Source of the DNA: Micromonospora musae
GTDB taxonomy: Bacteria > Actinomycetota > Actinomycetes > Mycobacteriales > Micromonosporaceae
DNA length: 64,000 nucleotides
Reading direction: 5' to 3'
NCBI RefSeq assembly: GCF_003626635.1
Contig: NZ_RAZT01000006.1
Location: 186,001 to 250,000, forward strand
The position numbers and the translations under genes were made by a program. The notes below the pieces were generated by a model. That model was not told where the DNA came from. It saw only the letters and a list, made by a program, of their open reading frames with translations, and did not search any database. Within the stretch, counting starts at the first letter, position 1. Every line of letters begins with the position of its first letter. Below are positions 61,512-64,000 of this stretch, one piece after another.

Positions 61512-61695
61512 CGTGTCGGACCGCTCGGCTGCCGCCGCATCCTCACATCGACAGGCCGAACAGTTACCGACCGCGTCACCGCCTGCGCGGCTGCCGCCAC
61601 CAACTGGATCCAGGCGAGCTCTTTTGTCACATGCGCCCTATATTGTCGTTGCGCGCCCCGCATCCCCGCCGACTCCCGCCCACGGAGGTCAGACG

Positions 61696-62931
61696 ATGGC
61701 TGGTTCCGCGCTCGACACCATCTCCGACGACGAGGCGCGCGCGAGGCTCGTCGACCAACTCCTCGCCGACGGAAGGATCACCTCGCCAGCGGTGGAGCGG
61801 GCATTTCGCCGGGTGCCGCGGCATCTGTTCGCACCCGACGATGTCAGCATCGACGCCACGTACGCCGACGACGTGATCATCACCAAACGTGGCCCGGACG
61901 GGCGCGCGACGAGTTCGATCTCCGCGCCCTGGCTGCAAGCGATGATGCTGCACGCCGCCCGCCTACGCCCCGGCGCGCGCGTCCTGGAGATCGGCTCCGG
62001 CGGCTACAACGCCGCACTCATCGCCGAAGTCGTCGGCCCGCACGGCAACGTCACCAGCATCGACATCGACCCCGACGTCACAGCCCAGGCTCGAGCCGCG
62101 CTCGACAGCACAGGTTATCCGCACGTCCAGGTCGCCACGGCGGACGCAGAAACCGGCCGGCCCGCCGCCGCGCCATACGACGCGGTCATCGTCACCGTCG
62201 AAGCCAGCGACATCCCACCCGCCTGGATCGACCAACTCGCCCCCGAGGGCATCCTCGTCGTGCCCCTACGGATGCGCGGCAACACGCGATGCCTCACCCT
62301 CACCCGCGAAACCAATCACCTCATCGCCATCGACTCGATCGTCTGCGGCTTCGTACCCATGCGAGGCGCCGCCGCCAACTCCGTCACTCGACGGGCCCTA
62401 CGCGGCGACGACGTGACGCTATGCATCGACGACCCCGACACCCAGGCCCTGAACTTCGACGCCCAGACCAGCACACTGAACGGACCCCATATCGAGGCCT
62501 GGTCGGCGGTCACCACCCCACCCGCGACGTCATTCGACTCCCTGCACCTATGGCTGGCGAGCCAACCACACCCCTACGGACAACTCGCCGTCGACCGCGA
62601 CCGCGCCGCGGACCTTGAGCCGCAGAACTGGGTGGCGTGCCCCGCTCTGCTCACCGACGACAGCATCACCTACCTCACCATCCGCAGACTCGACGACACT
62701 GCCTGGCAGTTCGGCGCCCGCGGCTACGGCCCCCACGCCGCCCCGCTCACCCAACACCTGCTTGACCTCATCGCCGACTGGGACCGCCACCACCGCAACA
62801 CGCCCGGCCCGCACATCGCCGTCTACCCGAACGGAACCATTCCCCCGCCCACGGACCAGCCCCGTCTTGTCGTGGCCCGCCGGCACAGCACCACCGCGAT
62901 CACCTGGACCACATCGAGGAGCCGCGCGTGA
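61696..62931 (+). CDS. FxLD-system-like protein methyltransferase
   Basis: A 411-residue methyltransferase. Its N-terminal two thirds match the protein-L-isoaspartate methyltransferase fold in the form used in FxLD lanthipeptide systems: VPRHLFAPDDVSIDATYADDVIITKR, TSSISAPWLQAMMLHAARLRPGARVLEIGSGGYNAALIAEV (SAM motif 97-103), DIPPAWIDQLAPEGILVVPLRMRG, and CGFVPMRGAAANSV. The C-terminal ~180 residues are the accessory part of that family. No FxLD-type precursor, lanthipeptide dehydratase or cyclase is nearby, so it looks like an orphan. GGAGG lies eight bases before ATG 61696. A 54-codon ORF is coupled to its stop. Confidence 0.75.
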   Translation: MAGSALDTISDDEARARLVDQLLADGRITSPAVERAFRRVPRHLFAPDDVSIDATYADDVIITKRGPDGRATSSISAPWLQAMMLHAARLRPGARVLEIGSGGYNAALIAEVVGPHGNVTSIDIDPDVTAQARAALDSTGYPHVQVATADAETGRPAAAPYDAVIVTVEASDIPPAWIDQLAPEGILVVPLRMRGNTRCLTLTRETNHLIAIDSIVCGFVPMRGAAANSVTRRALRGDDVTLCIDDPDTQALNFDAQTSTLNGPHIEAWSAVTTPPATSFDSLHLWLASQPHPYGQLAVDRDRAADLEPQNWVACPALLTDDSITYLTIRRLDDTAWQFGARGYGPHAAPLTQHLLDLIADWDRHHRNTPGPHIAVYPNGTIPPPTDQPRLVVARRHSTTAITWTTSRSRA

Positions 62932-63092
62932 CAGCCGACGACCCGGTCCTCGTGACCGTGTGCGGAAACTCGGGAAGCAGAAAGGCGACCGCAACCCGAG
63001 AAGCGCCCCGCCGCTATGGCCGCGGCGCGGCGCTGTTCAAGCTTTCCGACCGTCCTCGTGTACGTGATCTCCGGGAATGCCTCGGTTGTTGA
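62928..63092 (+). CDS. Small ORF coupled to the methyltransferase
   Basis: A 54-residue frame starting with a GTG that overlaps the methyltransferase stop (GTGA), with GAGGAG six bases upstream. It begins VTADDPVLVTVCGNSGSR, is basic in the middle and ends RECLGC. The strong ribosome site and overlap argue for translation. Cysteines at 12, 51 and 54 make a modified-peptide role thinkable, but it lacks an FxLD motif and resembles no family I know. A noncoding frame remains possible. Confidence 0.4.
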   Translation: MTADDPVLVTVCGNSGSRKATATREAPRRYGRGAALFKLSDRPRVRDLRECLGC

Positions 63093-63188
63093 TCCCTCGG
63101 CGGCCTCAACCTGTCATGATCTCTACGTTCGGGAAGTGCGGATGTGAGAGCGGTTGGACCGCAGGCGGCTTGTGGGGCGCAGCGCCGC

Positions 63189-63944
63189 TCAGCGGGAGGG
63201 TTGGTCGGCGCGCGCGATCGGCATGTATGTCGCGGCAGCGTCGGTGGTCAGGAACTTCAGGACGATGTCGCGCACCGCGTCGGCGTGTTCCAGCAGCAGC
63301 AGGTGACTGGCGTTTGGCAGTACGGCGAGCTCGGCGGTGGGCAGCGCCCGGTAGAGCGCCACCGTGTGGTCGAGTGTGACGAGGTCGTCGTCGCCGGCCA
63401 GGACGAGGGTGCGGGCGGTCACGGCGCGCAGGTCGGCCGGGTCTGGGGCGGGCTCGGTCGCCGCCGCATGGGCGATCTTGTCGACTACCACCGGGAAGTG
63501 GTCCCGGCCGTCGGGTGACACCTCGGCGTAGGCGTCGACGATTTCGGCGGGCATCTCGCCACCGGCTGACGGTTTAAAGATCAGTCCGTCGAGGTCGTAG
63601 GCCGTGCTGATCAGGACGAGACGTTCGACCAGGTCAGGGCGGCGCATCGCCACCCGCAGCGCCACCGTGCCGCCGGCGCTGTAGCCGACCAGCCGGGCCG
63701 GGGCGCCGACCAACTGCTCGAGGAACGCGATGGTGTCCTGCGCCATCAGCTCGATGGTGATCGGGCCGGGAGCATCGGGGGTGCGGCCGTGGCCACGCCG
63801 GTCGGGCAGGTACACCCGGAAGGTGTCGGCGAGGCCGTCGAGGTTGGCGGTGAAGCAGCGGCTGTCGGTCAGGCCGCCGTGCAGGAGCACCACCGGGTCG
63901 CCGGCGCCGCGTTCGTCGTGCCACATGTCAACGATGTTGGTCAT
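63189..63944 (-). CDS. Alpha/beta-fold hydrolase
   Basis: A 251-residue hydrolase of the lipase/haloperoxidase-like type. The oxyanion motif is VVLLHGGLTDSRCF (18-31), the nucleophile elbow LVGYSAGG gives Ser 89, LVLAGDDDLVTLDH carries the acid and PNASHLLLLEHAD the catalytic His. Length and motif spacing are those of small esterases. The start is ATG 63944, whose upstream sequence is cut off by the end of the window after 56 bases. The substrate is unknown. It is convergent with the small ORF at 62928. Confidence 0.9.
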   Translation of the reverse strand: MTNIVDMWHDERGAGDPVVLLHGGLTDSRCFTANLDGLADTFRVYLPDRRGHGRTPDAPGPITIELMAQDTIAFLEQLVGAPARLVGYSAGGTVALRVAMRRPDLVERLVLISTAYDLDGLIFKPSAGGEMPAEIVDAYAEVSPDGRDHFPVVVDKIAHAAATEPAPDPADLRAVTARTLVLAGDDDLVTLDHTVALYRALPTAELAVLPNASHLLLLEHADAVRDIVLKFLTTDAAATYMPIARADQPSR

Positions 63945-64000
63945 GCACTACATACGAGGCGGCGGTTCCAAACTCATCGGCAGACCGAACAGTGCGAACA

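Overview
The window is GC-rich DNA (strong G/C bias at third codon positions, GTG and TTG starts, a TAnnnT box about 6 nt before many start codons) from a filamentous-type actinomycete. A Micromonosporaceae-like host is my guess from gene style, not something the sequence proves. Actinobacterial markers include a SigE-type ECF sigma factor, a mycothiol-dependent-nitroreductase-like protein (Rv2466c family), a pyridoxamine-oxidase-fold F420/FMN protein, menaquinone (MenG) chemistry and an FxLD-system methyltransferase. No rRNA, tRNA, CRISPR array, integrase or intact insertion sequence was seen. Most of the window looks like accessory chromosome: many single genes with their own promoters, several small regulator/target pairs, and a number of broken genes.

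Layout. 0-2.5 kb: a secreted repeat protein, an ECF sigma factor and a membrane partner whose ectodomain resembles the secreted protein. 2.7-3.8 kb: a methyltransferase fused to a degenerate kinase-like domain. 4.0-7.6 kb: an ABC-2 exporter, histidine kinase and response regulator joined by ATGA overlaps. 8.1-10.9 kb: a secreted GH31 glycosidase behind a perfect LacI-type operator. 11.4-18.9 kb: small genes, including a hydrolase/TetR/SDR operon whose SDR is frameshifted, an orphan P-loop kinase and a metallo-beta-lactamase-fold hydrolase. 19.0-22.6 kb: dxs, a methyltransferase and menG. 23.1-26.2 kb: LtrA and an HxlR-regulated reductase pair. 26.2-34.6 kb: single genes (serine hydrolase, HIT-like, DUF4291, NTF2-like, PH domain, YdeI-like, GNAT, SDR) and a decayed copy of the reductase pair.

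34.8-49.5 kb: a 1566-residue secreted phosphoesterase/PQQ-propeller protein with a HupE-like membrane protein, a short CoaD-like protein, a second serine hydrolase, a Tat-exported phosphoesterase, a luciferase-like oxidoreductase, an XRE regulator and a DHA2-type MFS exporter. 49.8-51.8 kb: argS preceded by a leader peptide with four consecutive arginine codons and a full set of attenuator hairpins; this is the most striking regulatory element here. 51.9-58 kb: GNAT, exported asparaginase, SDR, uracil-DNA-glycosylase-like protein, and a nitroreductase/MarR divergon with a long palindromic operator. 58-64 kb: second LtrA, an amidohydrolase, an orphan FxLD-type methyltransferase with a coupled 54-codon ORF, and an alpha/beta hydrolase.

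Two gene blocks (about 26.2-29.2 kb and 54.2-56.7 kb) lie between a functional gene end and a diverged partial copy of that same gene end. This suggests the accessory genes were acquired or rearranged by recombination that left fragments behind.
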